From Dyadobacter subterraneus (GTDB taxonomy: Bacteria; Bacteroidota; Bacteroidia; Cytophagales; Spirosomataceae): 64,000 nt of DNA. The stretch lies in contig NZ_JACYGY010000002.1 of the NCBI RefSeq assembly GCF_015221875.1, forward strand, positions 929,573-993,572, read 5' to 3'. The notes under the pieces were generated by a model. The model did not search any database. It was given only the letters and a program-made list of their open reading frames with translations, and had not been told where the DNA came from. Positions 52,929-61,858 of this stretch are shown piece by piece (within the stretch, counting starts at the first letter, position 1; every line of letters begins with the position of its first letter). Made by a program: the position numbers and the translations under genes.

Positions 52929-54041
52929 CTATTCGTAATAATTCATAACTCTGTGACCGCTGTTTTCAAGTAACTGGTCTTTTTTGAACAAGGCTACGTC
53001 GGCTGTAACCATATCGTTCACGAGCGCTTTTAGGTCATATTTTGGTTTCCAGCCCAATTTTGTCATTGACTTTGTTGGATCACCGATCAGCAATTCAACT
53101 TCTGTCGGGCGGAAATATTTGGCATCAATGGCCACTACTTCCTTACCAATTTCAATCTGGTATGCAGGATCATTACATTTAGTAACTTTTGCAATTTCTG
53201 TAACGCCCTCGCCTGAAAATTCAAGTTCAACACCAACTTCGGCAAATGCCATACGAACGAAATCACGGATACGCGTAGTAATTCCGGTCGCGATTACGAA
53301 ATCTTCTGCAACTTCCTGCTGAAGAATAAGCCACATAGCTTCGACGAAATCTTTTGCATGTCCCCAGTCACGTTGTGCATCCAGATTTCCAAGATAAACT
53401 TTATCCTGCAAGCCCAAAGCAATTCTTGCAACGGCACGTGTGATTTTACGTGTTACAAAAGTTTCTCCGCGTAAAGGCGATTCATGATTGAAAAGAATAC
53501 CATTTACCGCAAACATATCGTAGGCTTCACGATAATTTACTGTAATCCAGTAACCATACAATTTTGCAACTGCATACGGTGAACGTGGATAAAATGGCGT
53601 TGTTTCCGATTGAGGAACTTGCTGAACCAAACCGTAAAGTTCGGAAGTTGAAGCCTGATAAATTTTTGTTTTTTTGGTTAAACCCAACAAACGAACAGCT
53701 TCAAGAATCCGAAGCGTTCCGATTCCATCTACATTGGCTGTGTATTCCGGTTCTTCAAAACTAACCTGCACATGAGACATAGCACCCAGGTTATATATTT
53801 CGTCAGGCTGTACTTCCTGAATGATGCGGATGATATTTGTAGAATCACTCAGATCTCCATAATGTAAGTGGAAACGTACATTTTTTTCATGTGGATCTTC
53901 ATAAATGTGGTCGATACGCTGTGTGTTGAAAAGCGAGCTACGACGTTTGATACCATGGACTTCATAGCCTTTGCTCAAAAGCAATTCCGCCAAATAAGCC
54001 CCATCCTGACCTGTAATACCTGTAATTAGTGCCTTTTTCAT
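52929..54041 (-). CDS. gmd: GDP-mannose 4,6-dehydratase
   Basis: The 370-residue extended SDR converts GDP-mannose to GDP-4-keto-6-deoxymannose, the precursor of GDP-fucose and related deoxysugars. It shows the Rossmann start [28 protein letters not shown] with the family [59 protein letters not shown] (YxxxK) and [17 protein letters not shown]. No GDP-fucose synthase gene lies next to it, so the next step is encoded elsewhere. Its promoter is well defined at 54067-54074. Confidence 0.95.
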   Translation of the reverse strand: MKKALITGITGQDGAYLAELLLSKGYEVHGIKRRSSLFNTQRIDHIYEDPHEKNVRFHLHYGDLSDSTNIIRIIQEVQPDEIYNLGAMSHVQVSFEEPEYTANVDGIGTLRILEAVRLLGLTKKTKIYQASTSELYGLVQQVPQSETTPFYPRSPYAVAKLYGYWITVNYREAYDMFAVNGILFNHESPLRGETFVTRKITRAVARIALGLQDKVYLGNLDAQRDWGHAKDFVEAMWLILQQEVAEDFVIATGITTRIRDFVRMAFAEVGVELEFSGEGVTEIAKVTKCNDPAYQIEIGKEVVAIDAKYFRPTEVELLIGDPTKSMTKLGWKPKYDLKALVNDMVTADVALFKKDQLLENSGHRVMNYYE

Positions 54042-54066
54042 TATAAGTTAGTATGTATATAAAATA

Positions 54067-54074
54067 CAAAGGTA
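54067..54074 (-). promoter_or_regulatory. Promoter (-7) of gmd
   Basis: On the minus strand TACCTTTG matches TAnnTTTG exactly, 25 bases upstream of the gmd ATG. A TTTTAG-like sequence lies where the -33 element is expected. Confidence 0.6.
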
Positions 54075-54102
54075 AAATTATTAGCGAATTCTAAAATTTA
54101 AT

Positions 54103-54657
54103 CTATTCCGACGGAAGGCGAATCATCAAACTGCGTTTTATTTCAACGCGGTCTGCAAGGATCACAGCTGAGGAATATTGCCCGCGGATTTGTTCAAGAT
54201 ATTGTTCTGCATCACTGCGATACATAAAATCTCCGGCTTTTACCCGGTATGTAGGCTGCGAATAAGATACGTACGGATTTAAGTCAGGAAAAGATGAATA
54301 AATATACGATTTAGCATTATCAGCTTCCTGACGAACATTCCCTACATAAAGTTGTATTCTGTATCCGCTTATATATCTGATGGCTTTATTTTGCTGAGCC
54401 AAGGTATCCAGTACCGTCTGAAGTCTTTTGTTGACGTACAGAGGCTTGTCGCTTGTTTTATAAACATTGTCAGCTGGTCTGGATTCTGCTTTTTTCTCGG
54501 CTACCGGTTCAACATAATCAAACCTCGGCCTTACCGACGTAAGATCCTCCCGATAATCTGCTGATGAAATGTTGGCAGTGGTTTTCTTGCTGCATCCTGA
54601 AAGAGCCAGGAAAGCAAGAGGAATAGCCAGCAAAATTATTTTCTTTTTCAGCAGCAT
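54103..54657 (-). CDS. SPOR-domain lipoprotein
   Basis: The 184-residue protein has a lipoprotein signal (MLLKKKIILLAIPLAFLALSGC, lipid-attachment Cys22). A charged linker and a C-terminal SPOR-like domain at about 96-175 follow (YRIQLYVGNVRQEADNAKSYIYSSFPDLNPYVSY, YRVKAGDFMYRSDAEQYLEQIRGQY). SPOR domains bind denuded peptidoglycan, often at the septum. It is probably an outer-membrane lipoprotein tethered to the wall. It precedes gmd on the same strand by 61 bases, with gmd's promoter between. Confidence 0.8.
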   Translation of the reverse strand: MLLKKKIILLAIPLAFLALSGCSKKTTANISSADYREDLTSVRPRFDYVEPVAEKKAESRPADNVYKTSDKPLYVNKRLQTVLDTLAQQNKAIRYISGYRIQLYVGNVRQEADNAKSYIYSSFPDLNPYVSYSQPTYRVKAGDFMYRSDAEQYLEQIRGQYSSAVILADRVEIKRSLMIRLPSE

Positions 54658-54742
54658 GATGAAATGATTGGTAATATGGTCACAAACTTAACCAAAAATG
54701 GATAGATAAACCATCATCCTGTGCTATTTTGAATCTAATACC

Positions 54743-54750
54743 TAACTTTG
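54743..54750 (+). promoter_or_regulatory. Putative murB promoter (-7 element)
   Basis: TAACTTTG matches TAnnTTTG exactly, 29 bases before the murB ATG. No properly spaced -33 element is apparent. Confidence 0.5.
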
Positions 54751-54779
54751 TCCTGCTTACACGATTATCATTTCAACCC

Positions 54780-55790
54780 ATGCAAGAAAACGTTTCCCTG
54801 CGCCAATTTAATACCTTCGGGCTGGAATCCCGGGCGCAATTTTTTGAAGAAGCGGAGTCAACCGAAGCGCTTACCGATATTATTAAAAATCCTGCTTTAA
54901 AAGAAATTCCCAAATTTATATTAGGCGGCGGAAGTAATGTTCTATTTACGCAGAATATCAATGCACTGGTTATAAAAATAGCAATTAAAGGGATAGAGCT
55001 GATAAAAGAAGATCAGGATTATGTCTGGCTTCATGTTGGAGCAGGCGAAAAATGGCATGACTTTGTGATGTACTGCGTGGACCATAATTATGCTGGCGTT
55101 GAAAATTTGTCATTAATCCCCGGAACGATAGGGGCAGCCCCAATGCAAAATATAGGTGCTTATGGTGTCGAGATAAAAGATGTTGTCGAAACCGTTGAAG
55201 CGATTTCTATTGAGACGGCTGAAATGAGAACATTTTCAAAAGAAGAATGTCTTTTTGGATACAGAGAAAGTATTTTTAAACACGCATTAAAGGGAAAATT
55301 GATTATTACCGGCGTAGTATTCCGCTTAAATAAAAAACCGGTTTATCATGTGGAATACGGCGACATTCAGAAAACGCTGGCAGAGATGAATGTTGAAACC
55401 CCTACAATAAAAGCGATTAGCGAAGCTGTGATTCGCATAAGAGAAAGCAAGCTTCCTGATCCGGCGAAAATTGGTAATGCGGGTAGTTTTTTCAAAAATC
55501 CGGAAATTTCTACGTCACAATTTGACAGGTTAAAATCAGATTTCCCAAATCTTCCGGGTTATCCCACAACGCCTGGTTTTATAAAAGTACCGGCGGGTTG
55601 GCTTATCGAACAGGCTGGATGGAAAGGTTATCGTGAAGGTGAAATTGGTGTGCACGCCAGGCAGGCGCTTGTTCTGGTAAATTATGGAGGAGGTTCCGGT
55701 GCTGAAATAAAAGCATTATCTGAAAAAATACAAAAATCGGTGCAGGATAAGTTTGGCGTTAGTCTGAGTGCGGAAGTTAATTTTGTATAA
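54780..55790 (+). CDS. murB: UDP-N-acetylmuramate dehydrogenase
   Basis: The 336-residue flavoenzyme reduces UDP-GlcNAc-enolpyruvate to UDP-MurNAc for peptidoglycan. It opens with QENVSLRQFNTFGLESRAQFF, then FILGGGSNVLF, NLSLIPGTIGAAPMQNIGAYG (FAD site), GYRESIFKHALKGK and the catalytic serine in NAGSFFKNPEI, and ends LSAEVNFV. The length and presence of the YGVEIKDV and long C-terminal region match the E. coli type I enzyme. ATG 54780 is preferred because upstream in-frame codons overlap the promoter. Confidence 0.94.
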   Translation: MQENVSLRQFNTFGLESRAQFFEEAESTEALTDIIKNPALKEIPKFILGGGSNVLFTQNINALVIKIAIKGIELIKEDQDYVWLHVGAGEKWHDFVMYCVDHNYAGVENLSLIPGTIGAAPMQNIGAYGVEIKDVVETVEAISIETAEMRTFSKEECLFGYRESIFKHALKGKLIITGVVFRLNKKPVYHVEYGDIQKTLAEMNVETPTIKAISEAVIRIRESKLPDPAKIGNAGSFFKNPEISTSQFDRLKSDFPNLPGYPTTPGFIKVPAGWLIEQAGWKGYREGEIGVHARQALVLVNYGGGSGAEIKALSEKIQKSVQDKFGVSLSAEVNFV

Positions 55791-55813
55791 ACTGATGTAT
55801 AGGCTTTAAACAA

Positions 55814-55855
55814 GAACGCGGAAAATGAATATCAATCATCTTCCGCGTTTTATTT
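55814..55855. terminator. Bidirectional terminator between murB and ROK kinase genes
   Basis: AACGCGGAAAATGA pairs imperfectly with TCATCTTCCGCGTT, followed by TTTTATTTTT. Both neighbouring genes end here. Confidence 0.75.
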
Positions 55856-55875
55856 TTATCAATTTCAAATTTTTA

Positions 55876-56784
55876 TCAATCAAAACACAAAGAAGCAGCA
55901 CCTAACAATCCGGCGTCGTTCGCCAGGGTAGCTCTTTTAATACTGATCGTTTTCATGTAATAAGGAGTAAGCCAGTAGCTGAAACGTTCGTTAATAGCTG
56001 GCAAAATATATTCGAATGAAGCAGAAATACCTCCACCGATAAGAATTGTTGTAATATCCAGAATCCGGATCATTGAAACCAGTCCTTCACCTAACAAATA
56101 ACCCATTTCCTGGAAAATTTGCTTGGCCAGTTCGTCTCCTGCGGCTGCTGCTGCTACCAATCCTGTTGTAGAAATCGTACCATTATCCGGCAACTGCGTT
56201 TTTCCTGTATAAGTTGCCCTCATGGCATGTGCCATATCCAGCAGCTCTTTTTTTCCGATGTTACGTTCCAGTACTTTTCCGTCTTTTGAAGGTACGTGCC
56301 CGGGTTCCATCGCATTTCCACCGCCGCCTTTAAAGACCTTCTTATCGATAATAGCAGCTCCGCCAATACCGGTACCAAGTGTAACAAAAATATAATCTTC
56401 AGGAAGTTTGTCTTCACCAAAATAGTATTCACCTAATGCAGCAGCGTTTGCGTCATTTTCAAGATAAAAATCATGCTGAGGAAAACGAGCTTTCAAATCC
56501 GGAACAATGGTAATACCATCAATTTCAGGGATAGCTGTAATTTCCAGTAAGGTGGTACGGTCACGTGAGATGAGGCCAGGAACGCCAATGCCTACTCTTT
56601 TAACTTCCGGGTATTCAACCAATTGCAAAGCGATTGCGTCACCAAGACGTTCTATAAAATGTCCTGAACTGCGCCAGCTTGCGGTATCGTGGCTATAAAA
56701 ATTAGAAATTCTCCCGTCTGTAGCGTCAACGATCCCCATTTTTACGTTAGTACCGCCCACGTCTATACCAAGGTATTGTTCCAT
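55876..56784 (-). CDS. ROK-family sugar kinase (glucokinase-like)
   Basis: The 302-residue protein has the ROK phosphate-binding loop LGIDVGGTNVKMGIVD, a catalytic Asp111 in LENDANAAALGEYYFG, VTLGTGIGGAAIID and IGGGISASFEYILP. The EPGH motif is present, but the CxCGxxGCLE zinc loop normally following it is absent (EPGHVPSKDGKVLERNIG instead). Family members phosphorylate glucose, N-acetylmannosamine or related sugars; the substrate here is undetermined. There is no nearby sugar-uptake gene. Confidence 0.85.
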   Translation of the reverse strand: MEQYLGIDVGGTNVKMGIVDATDGRISNFYSHDTASWRSSGHFIERLGDAIALQLVEYPEVKRVGIGVPGLISRDRTTLLEITAIPEIDGITIVPDLKARFPQHDFYLENDANAAALGEYYFGEDKLPEDYIFVTLGTGIGGAAIIDKKVFKGGGGNAMEPGHVPSKDGKVLERNIGKKELLDMAHAMRATYTGKTQLPDNGTISTTGLVAAAAAGDELAKQIFQEMGYLLGEGLVSMIRILDITTILIGGGISASFEYILPAINERFSYWLTPYYMKTISIKRATLANDAGLLGAASLCFD

Positions 56785-56857
56785 GAAATGAAATAAGGGT
56801 TTTATAAATAATTTTAAAAATGCGGCAATTTAGCAAAAATGCTTTATTCTTTACTAA

Positions 56858-57568
56858 TCAATCCAGGTCTCCGAGCTGTGGTCTTATCAAAATTTCTTCC
56901 AAAACTGCTCTGGGAGAGAGCAAATATGCGCCCCAGATCGTCTCAGCCACATCTTTGGAATCAATAAATCTTTCTGCTGGTAAATCAGTTCCTTGCCAGC
57001 TATCTGTTAAAGTTGCACCCGGAAGCACCGCAGTTACTTTAATTCCGTGCGGTTTCATTTCCTCGCGCAATACTTTTGTCATTCCGTACAAAGCAAATTT
57101 TGAAATACAATAAGAACCTCCGTTTGGATACGCAGTAATACTTGCTGTGGAGCATATGGTAAAAATATGTCCTTTTTTTACTTCCATCATCTTGTCAACG
57201 ATTCCGCGCGTAAGGTGATAGGCACTGTAAAGATTGGTTTCCATCGTTTTTTCCAGTGTGCCTTCACTTTCATTGTGAATTTGCCCAGGGATAAATACGC
57301 CGGTATTATTGATTAGTACGTCTATGGGACGATCCTTATTTTTGATAAAGTCAATAAAACTGTTTAGTTCAGAACGCAGTGATAAATCAGCTTTTTGAAA
57401 ATAAACTTCTGAATCAGGAAATTGCGTTTTCATATCGCTTTTCAGCGACAAAAGATCGTTTTCGTTTCGTGCGCAGGTGATAACATCAAAACTTCCAGCC
57501 AAAAACCGTTCAATCAACGCTCTTCCAATACCTTTTGTGCCTCCGGTTATTACTACTAATGGATTCAT
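56858..57568 (-). CDS. Short-chain dehydrogenase/reductase
   Basis: The 236-residue classical SDR has VITGGTKGIGRALIERF at the N-terminus, ARNENDL (NADP-preferring Arg), a NNTGVF motif in place of the usual NNAG, a serine in ICSTASITAYPNG and YCISKFALYGMTKVL for the YxxxK site. A PGATLTDSWQG segment follows. It resembles SepRapA/3-ketoacyl reductase-type oxidoreductases. The substrate is unknown. It is divergent from mlaE, 59 bases apart. Confidence 0.82.
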   Translation of the reverse strand: MNPLVVITGGTKGIGRALIERFLAGSFDVITCARNENDLLSLKSDMKTQFPDSEVYFQKADLSLRSELNSFIDFIKNKDRPIDVLINNTGVFIPGQIHNESEGTLEKTMETNLYSAYHLTRGIVDKMMEVKKGHIFTICSTASITAYPNGGSYCISKFALYGMTKVLREEMKPHGIKVTAVLPGATLTDSWQGTDLPAERFIDSKDVAETIWGAYLLSPRAVLEEILIRPQLGDLD

Positions 57569-57627
57569 TTTTCTATTTGGCTCTTTTTTTGTCTAATTTT
57601 CCCGAAAATATTGAATACAATTAAGAT

Positions 57628-58359
57628 ATGATGTCGGTAATCGGAAAATACTTTATTTTTTTAGGATCACTCTTTGGCAAAGGTGAGAAAATGTCCGTGT
57701 ATTGGCGGCGTTTCATGGAAGAAAGCGTGGGGATTGGTGTAAGTTCGATATTTATTGTGGCCATCGTCTCGACATTTATTGGTGCTGTGTCCTGTATCCA
57801 GACAGCTTATAATCTTGTAAGTCCGATTATTCCTGTTTCAACAGTGGCGCTAATTGTACGTGATATGCAGATTCTGGAGTTGGCACCAACGATTACCTGC
57901 ATCGTTTTAGCGGGAAAAGTTGGATCAAATATTGCAAGTGAGCTGGGAACAATGCGTATTACAGAGCAAATTGATGCGCTTGAAGTAATGGGAATTAATT
58001 CTTCCTCCTATTTGGTTTTACCAAAGGTGCTGGCAGCAATGTTCACTTTCCCGATGCTGGTTATTCTGGCCGCATTTTTAGGAATTTTTGGTGGATATCT
58101 GGCCGGAACACTCACAGGCGTTATCACAGAACGTGACTATTTATATGGAATTCGTGATTCATTTGTTCCGTACAATCTGTTTTTCATGTGTGTTAAACCG
58201 TTTGTATTCGGATTTTTAATTGCTACAATTTCCTCTTATCAAGGATTTTATACAACAGGCGGTGCTTTGGAAGTAGGGAAATCCAGCACACAAGCTGTTA
58301 CGAATAGTTGTATTTCTGTTTTGATAGCAGATTATTTATTAGCTCAGCTATTATTGTGA
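57628..58359 (+). CDS. mlaE: MlaE-type ABC transporter permease
   Basis: The 243-residue membrane protein belongs to the MlaE/DUF140 family, the permease of the lipid transporter that keeps outer-membrane asymmetry. Visible features are VSTFIGAVSCIQTAYN, the conserved ASELGTMRITEQIDALEVMGINSSSYLVLPKVLA block at about residues 111-140, and SYQGFYTTGGALEVGKSSTQAVTNSCI near the end. The ATPase gene follows 63 bases later; the substrate-binding MlaD gene is not adjacent. Confidence 0.92.
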   Translation: MMSVIGKYFIFLGSLFGKGEKMSVYWRRFMEESVGIGVSSIFIVAIVSTFIGAVSCIQTAYNLVSPIIPVSTVALIVRDMQILELAPTITCIVLAGKVGSNIASELGTMRITEQIDALEVMGINSSSYLVLPKVLAAMFTFPMLVILAAFLGIFGGYLAGTLTGVITERDYLYGIRDSFVPYNLFFMCVKPFVFGFLIATISSYQGFYTTGGALEVGKSSTQAVTNSCISVLIADYLLAQLLL

Positions 58360-58422
58360 CCGAACAAAGTTGGTCAGAAAATGAATTTTGTTGACCCTCA
58401 ACGATAATTATCAACCGGGAAA

Positions 58423-59181
58423 ATGATTGAAATAAAAGATATAAATAAAGCATTTAACGGTAAGGCGGTTCTTAAAGGCGTATCAAGCACTTTTAAAGAA
58501 GGAGAAATAAATCTTATTATCGGTGGAAGCGGTACCGGGAAAAGTGTATTGCTAAAATGTATGATCGGTTTGATTAAACCGGATCAGGGCAATGTTCTTT
58601 ACAACGGCCGTGATTTTTACAATTCTGATAAGGACACAAAACAAGCCATACGCAGAGAAATGGGCGTATTGTTTCAGGGCGGTGCGCTTTTTGATTCACA
58701 AACTGTTGAACAAAATGTGCGTTTTCCGCTTGATATGTTAACTGATATTTCTCCTGCTGAAAAAAAGGAACGGGTTGATTTTTGCCTTCAACGTGTAGGA
58801 CTTGAAACATCTGGCAAAAGAATGCCATCGGAAATAAGTGGCGGGATGAAAAAACGTGTAGGAATCGCGCGGGCTATTGTGATGAATCCTAAATATCTTT
58901 TTTGTGATGAACCCAATTCAGGACTGGATCCGCTTACATCGGTGAAAATTGATGAACTTATCAAGGAAATTACGGAGGAATACAAAATCACAACAGTCAT
59001 CATCACACATGATATGAACTCGGTAATGGAAATAGGGCAGAATGTGATGTTTCTTTACCAGGGCGACAAGCTCTGGGAAGGTGTTAATTCGGATATCACA
59101 AAAACGACTGTTCCTGAGTTGAATGAATTTATTTTCGCCAATAAATTACTTCGTGACGCGGCAAAAGAAAATAATTGCTGA
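58423..59181 (+). CDS. mlaF: MlaF-type ABC transporter ATPase
   Basis: The 252-residue ATPase has Walker A IGGSGTGKSVLLKCMIG, Q-loop MGVLFQGGALFDSQTVEQNV (typical of MlaF with its GALFDS), signature SGGMKKRVGIARAI, Walker B YLFCDEPNSGLDP and the switch histidine ITHDMNSV. It energises the MlaE permease for phospholipid movement between membranes. It is followed by a convergent flippase gene, ending 4 bases from it. Confidence 0.93.
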   Translation: MIEIKDINKAFNGKAVLKGVSSTFKEGEINLIIGGSGTGKSVLLKCMIGLIKPDQGNVLYNGRDFYNSDKDTKQAIRREMGVLFQGGALFDSQTVEQNVRFPLDMLTDISPAEKKERVDFCLQRVGLETSGKRMPSEISGGMKKRVGIARAIVMNPKYLFCDEPNSGLDPLTSVKIDELIKEITEEYKITTVIITHDMNSVMEIGQNVMFLYQGDKLWEGVNSDITKTTVPELNEFIFANKLLRDAAKENNC

Positions 59182-59185
59182 CCGG

Positions 59186-60703
59186 TTATTTAAAGCTGAG
59201 CATTTTTTGAAAACGTTGGGGTAGGGCTTTTCGCTCTGCTAAAATCACAATTATGCAGAACAGGATAAAGAATAGCATATGATAAGCAAATCCAGCAGTA
59301 GAATTTGATGGAATAAAAAAAGCATCCAACAGAATAAACACGCCTCCACCTAAAATATAACCCAGCGCAGAAATTAGCTGATAAGGAATTGGATAATATT
59401 TTTGTCCAAAATAATAACATAGTGTTGTCATCACCAAGCTGGATGCTGCAAATGCAAAACCGCAACCCAGGTAGCCGATTTTTGGTACCAATATTACGTT
59501 AAGAAGGATTGTAATGCTTGTACCCGTTAATGTGATATATGTTCCAAACTGGGTTTTGTTCGAAAGCTTGAACCAAGTCGCCAAATTGTAGTAAATTCCT
59601 AAAAATAAGAATCCAAGAAGAAGCCATGGAACTACTGCCAGACCTTCGTGAAATATTTTCTTTCTTAGGAATAATTCGGCAAGCAAATGCAGGTTAAGGC
59701 AGATTCCCACCCACATAGTTGCACAAATAACTATAAACCATTTCATCACTTCTGAAAATACTTCCGGTGCATTTTTGTCTTCTGCTTTTGAATAGAAAAA
59801 AGGCTCGGCCGCATATTTAAATGCCTGAATAGCCAGATTCATGAAGATGGAAAGTTTGAAGCATTGTCCGTAAATTCCGATTGCTTGTTTTGTTGTTCTT
59901 CCTGGATAAAAGTTTGTGGGAAGCAAGTATTGAAGAAAAGTCCGGTCAAAAAGCAAATTTGTTACACCAGCCAGATTCATGATGAATAGAGGAAAAGCAT
60001 ATACCCACATCGGTTTAAACAATGTTTTGTCGAACACGAATTTGAAATCAATGAATTCCTTATATAGAAAAAGGAAATACATAAGATTGGCAACTAGATT
60101 CGCCAAAACGATGTATCCGGCTGCAACGGCTGGATTATAAAAAAGATCAACAAATGGCTTAAAAAGGCTAAGGTACTTCTCATCATAAATGTCGCGGCAA
60201 ATAATCAGAAAAAAGAAGTTTAGTCCAATGTTCATCAGAATATTCGCAACGCGAGCCACGACAAATTTTTTCGCCTTTTTTTCTAATCGTAATCTGGCAA
60301 AAGGAATGGAAACAATTCCGTCAATTGCCATGATAATGCTCATCCAACGAACAAGCGTCACTTCTTCCGGATACTGAATGAGACTTGCAACCTGTTCGGC
60401 AAAAATAAAAATACCACCAGAAAAAAATACGCTGACCAGAATAACGGCACTTAATACCAGGTTGTAATATTTTTGTCTGTCACCTTCTTTTCTGGCAAAC
60501 CAAAAATAAGCACTCTCCATACCAAAAGTATAGACTACAAGTGAGAGCCCGGCATAGGTATAAAGTTGGACCTGAGAAGCCAGCTGCTCTGGCAGGAAAA
60601 GCTTAGTATGCAACATGACAAGTAAATAATTGAGCATACGGCCCAACATTGTACTAACACCATACATGACCGTATCCCCGGCCAGCTTTTTAAGAACACT
60701 CAT
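59186..60703 (-). CDS. Polysaccharide flippase/oligosaccharide exporter (MOP superfamily)
   Basis: The 505-residue protein has about fourteen hydrophobic segments. Its N-terminus, LKKLAGDTVMYGVSTMLGRMLNYLLVMLHTKLF, is typical of Wzx-like members of the MOP (MATE-like) exporter superfamily. It probably flips a lipid-linked oligosaccharide for capsule, LPS or exopolysaccharide. No glycosyltransferase cluster is adjacent. A clean promoter lies at 60767-60774. Confidence 0.85.
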   Translation of the reverse strand: MSVLKKLAGDTVMYGVSTMLGRMLNYLLVMLHTKLFLPEQLASQVQLYTYAGLSLVVYTFGMESAYFWFARKEGDRQKYYNLVLSAVILVSVFFSGGIFIFAEQVASLIQYPEEVTLVRWMSIIMAIDGIVSIPFARLRLEKKAKKFVVARVANILMNIGLNFFFLIICRDIYDEKYLSLFKPFVDLFYNPAVAAGYIVLANLVANLMYFLFLYKEFIDFKFVFDKTLFKPMWVYAFPLFIMNLAGVTNLLFDRTFLQYLLPTNFYPGRTTKQAIGIYGQCFKLSIFMNLAIQAFKYAAEPFFYSKAEDKNAPEVFSEVMKWFIVICATMWVGICLNLHLLAELFLRKKIFHEGLAVVPWLLLGFLFLGIYYNLATWFKLSNKTQFGTYITLTGTSITILLNVILVPKIGYLGCGFAFAASSLVMTTLCYYFGQKYYPIPYQLISALGYILGGGVFILLDAFFIPSNSTAGFAYHMLFFILFCIIVILAERKALPQRFQKMLSFK

Positions 60704-60766
60704 ATACTACATTACCTTTTAACGAAGATGAAAGCCCATGTTTTGGCTGAGGCTTCCTCCGGCTTA

Positions 60767-60774
60767 CAAATATA
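60767..60774 (-). promoter_or_regulatory. Promoter (-7) of the flippase gene
   Basis: On the minus strand TATATTTG matches TAnnTTTG exactly, 63 bases upstream of the ATG. Confidence 0.55.
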
Positions 60775-60809
60775 CGTGAAGAGGTTCCGTTTTATTGGCA
60801 TAGATCACA

Positions 60810-60848
60810 AAAAAGAGTCCTTCTGAATTTTCATTCAAAAGGACTCTG
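60810..60848 (-). terminator. Rho-independent terminator of the TetR gene
   Basis: On the minus strand AGAGTCCTTTTGAATG pairs with CATTCAGAAGGACTCT-like sequence, ending in a run of Ts, just after the TetR stop at 60866. Confidence 0.8.
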
Positions 60849-60865
60849 CATTCTAATTAATTTGT

Positions 60866-61471
60866 TTAGGCAACATTCACAATAATGCTTTCAATAACAT
60901 TTGTTATTCGATTCCAGCCTTCATCAGAATGCAGATCCACATCGATTATTTTTTCACGATAGTCGCTTGAAATAGTCATGTAATAAATGCCGGCTGTCAG
61001 AAATGCCATCAAAGCACTGGTGTCTTTACAATTTGGCAAGTCACCGATTTTGTCAACAATGCGTGTGGCAATCTGATTTCTTGCGTCTGACAGCATGGTT
61101 TTGCCAGTTCCGATTTCCCATCTCAAAAGATCTCGTGTGGCCTTACGTTCGCGCAAATCGCTAAGAAATGTATTCATTAAACTAGTCAATGCTTTTCCGC
61201 GTTCTTCTGCTGGAATGTTGCCCATGTTATCTATATAATCGTCTCCCATGGTGGAAACGTATTCTCCGGATTTTACATATTGTTCCATCAAACCGTCTAC
61301 GCTTTCAAAGTATCTGTAAATCAGTACTTTGTTAACTCCGGCTGTTCTCGCAATCAGGTTTACCCCAACTTTTTCAGTTCCAAATTGCTCAATGACCTCA
61401 CCTACGGCCTTAAGGATTTTACCCTTAGTCCGTTCCCGGTCTCTTTTTTTAATTTTTGTGTCGATTTTCAT
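60866..61471 (-). CDS. TetR-family transcriptional regulator
   Basis: The 201-residue protein starts with a basic N-terminus and a TetR helix-turn-helix: RTKGKILKAVGEVIEQFGTEKVGVNLIARTAGVNKVLIYRYFES at about residues 14-57. A helical ligand-binding domain follows. The target is unknown. The upstream region contains a partial inverted repeat (TACAT-AGTAA-ATGTA, near 61493-61507) that could be an operator. The gene has a strong terminator and appears single. Confidence 0.88.
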   Translation of the reverse strand: MKIDTKIKKRDRERTKGKILKAVGEVIEQFGTEKVGVNLIARTAGVNKVLIYRYFESVDGLMEQYVKSGEYVSTMGDDYIDNMGNIPAEERGKALTSLMNTFLSDLRERKATRDLLRWEIGTGKTMLSDARNQIATRIVDKIGDLPNCKDTSALMAFLTAGIYYMTISSDYREKIIDVDLHSDEGWNRITNVIESIIVNVA

Positions 61472-61678
61472 TTACGGTGCATTTAGGTTATACATAGTAA
61501 ATGTAACATTTCATCGGTAAATAATTATCATTTTGTAAAAAGCATGTAACCTTTTTTACCCTTTTGTTTCGTAAAATCCAGTAAAAGGAAAATATAGGAT
61601 TTTATATCACCCATTTTGGTAAAAAAAATGGATGGAATTTGCAATTACAGGCAATTTTGAAGAGAAGATTTACACAAA

Positions 61679-61708
61679 AAAAGAGCTCATTAAAAAATGA
61701 GCTCTTTG
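61679..61708 (-). terminator. Terminator of tRNA-Gln
   Basis: AAAGAGCTCATT and AATGAGCTCTTT pair around a 5-base loop with T/A runs on both sides, 12 bases after the 3' end of the tRNA on the minus strand. Confidence 0.85.
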
Positions 61709-61719
61709 CTAAAAAAATG

Positions 61720-61790
61720 TTGGCCGACAAGGACTCGAACCTTGAACGAGACAACCAAAATGTCCTGTGTTACCATTACACCATCAGCCA
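61720..61790 (-). tRNA. tRNA-Gln (anticodon TTG)
   Basis: The minus strand folds as a cloverleaf. The 7-bp acceptor is TGGCTGA with TCGGCCA (one G-T pair). The D arm begins GGTGTAATGGTAAC. The anticodon stem GGACA/TGTCT has loop TTTTGGT and anticodon TTG (61756-61758). The T arm contains GGTTCGAGTCC. The discriminator A is at 61720; CCA is not encoded. Length is 71 bases. A promoter lies upstream and a terminator downstream. Confidence 0.95.
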
Positions 61791-61808
61791 ATACCGTGTT
61801 AGTGGGTG

Positions 61809-61838
61809 CAAAAGTAATACGAAATTTTAAGTTGTCAA
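61809..61838 (-). promoter_or_regulatory. Promoter of tRNA-Gln
   Basis: On the minus strand TTG (61838-61836), a 19-base spacer and TACTTTTG (61816-61809) match the consensus exactly and lie 18 bases upstream of the tRNA 5' end. Confidence 0.75.
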
Positions 61839-61858
61839 GTATTTTTGAAAAAAAATTT

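Noticed and set aside
61720..61790. Integrated element at the tRNA-Gln 3' end
   Set aside because: No integrase gene or direct repeat of the tRNA 3' end was found beside it; the flanks are a terminator and the TetR and fabD genes.
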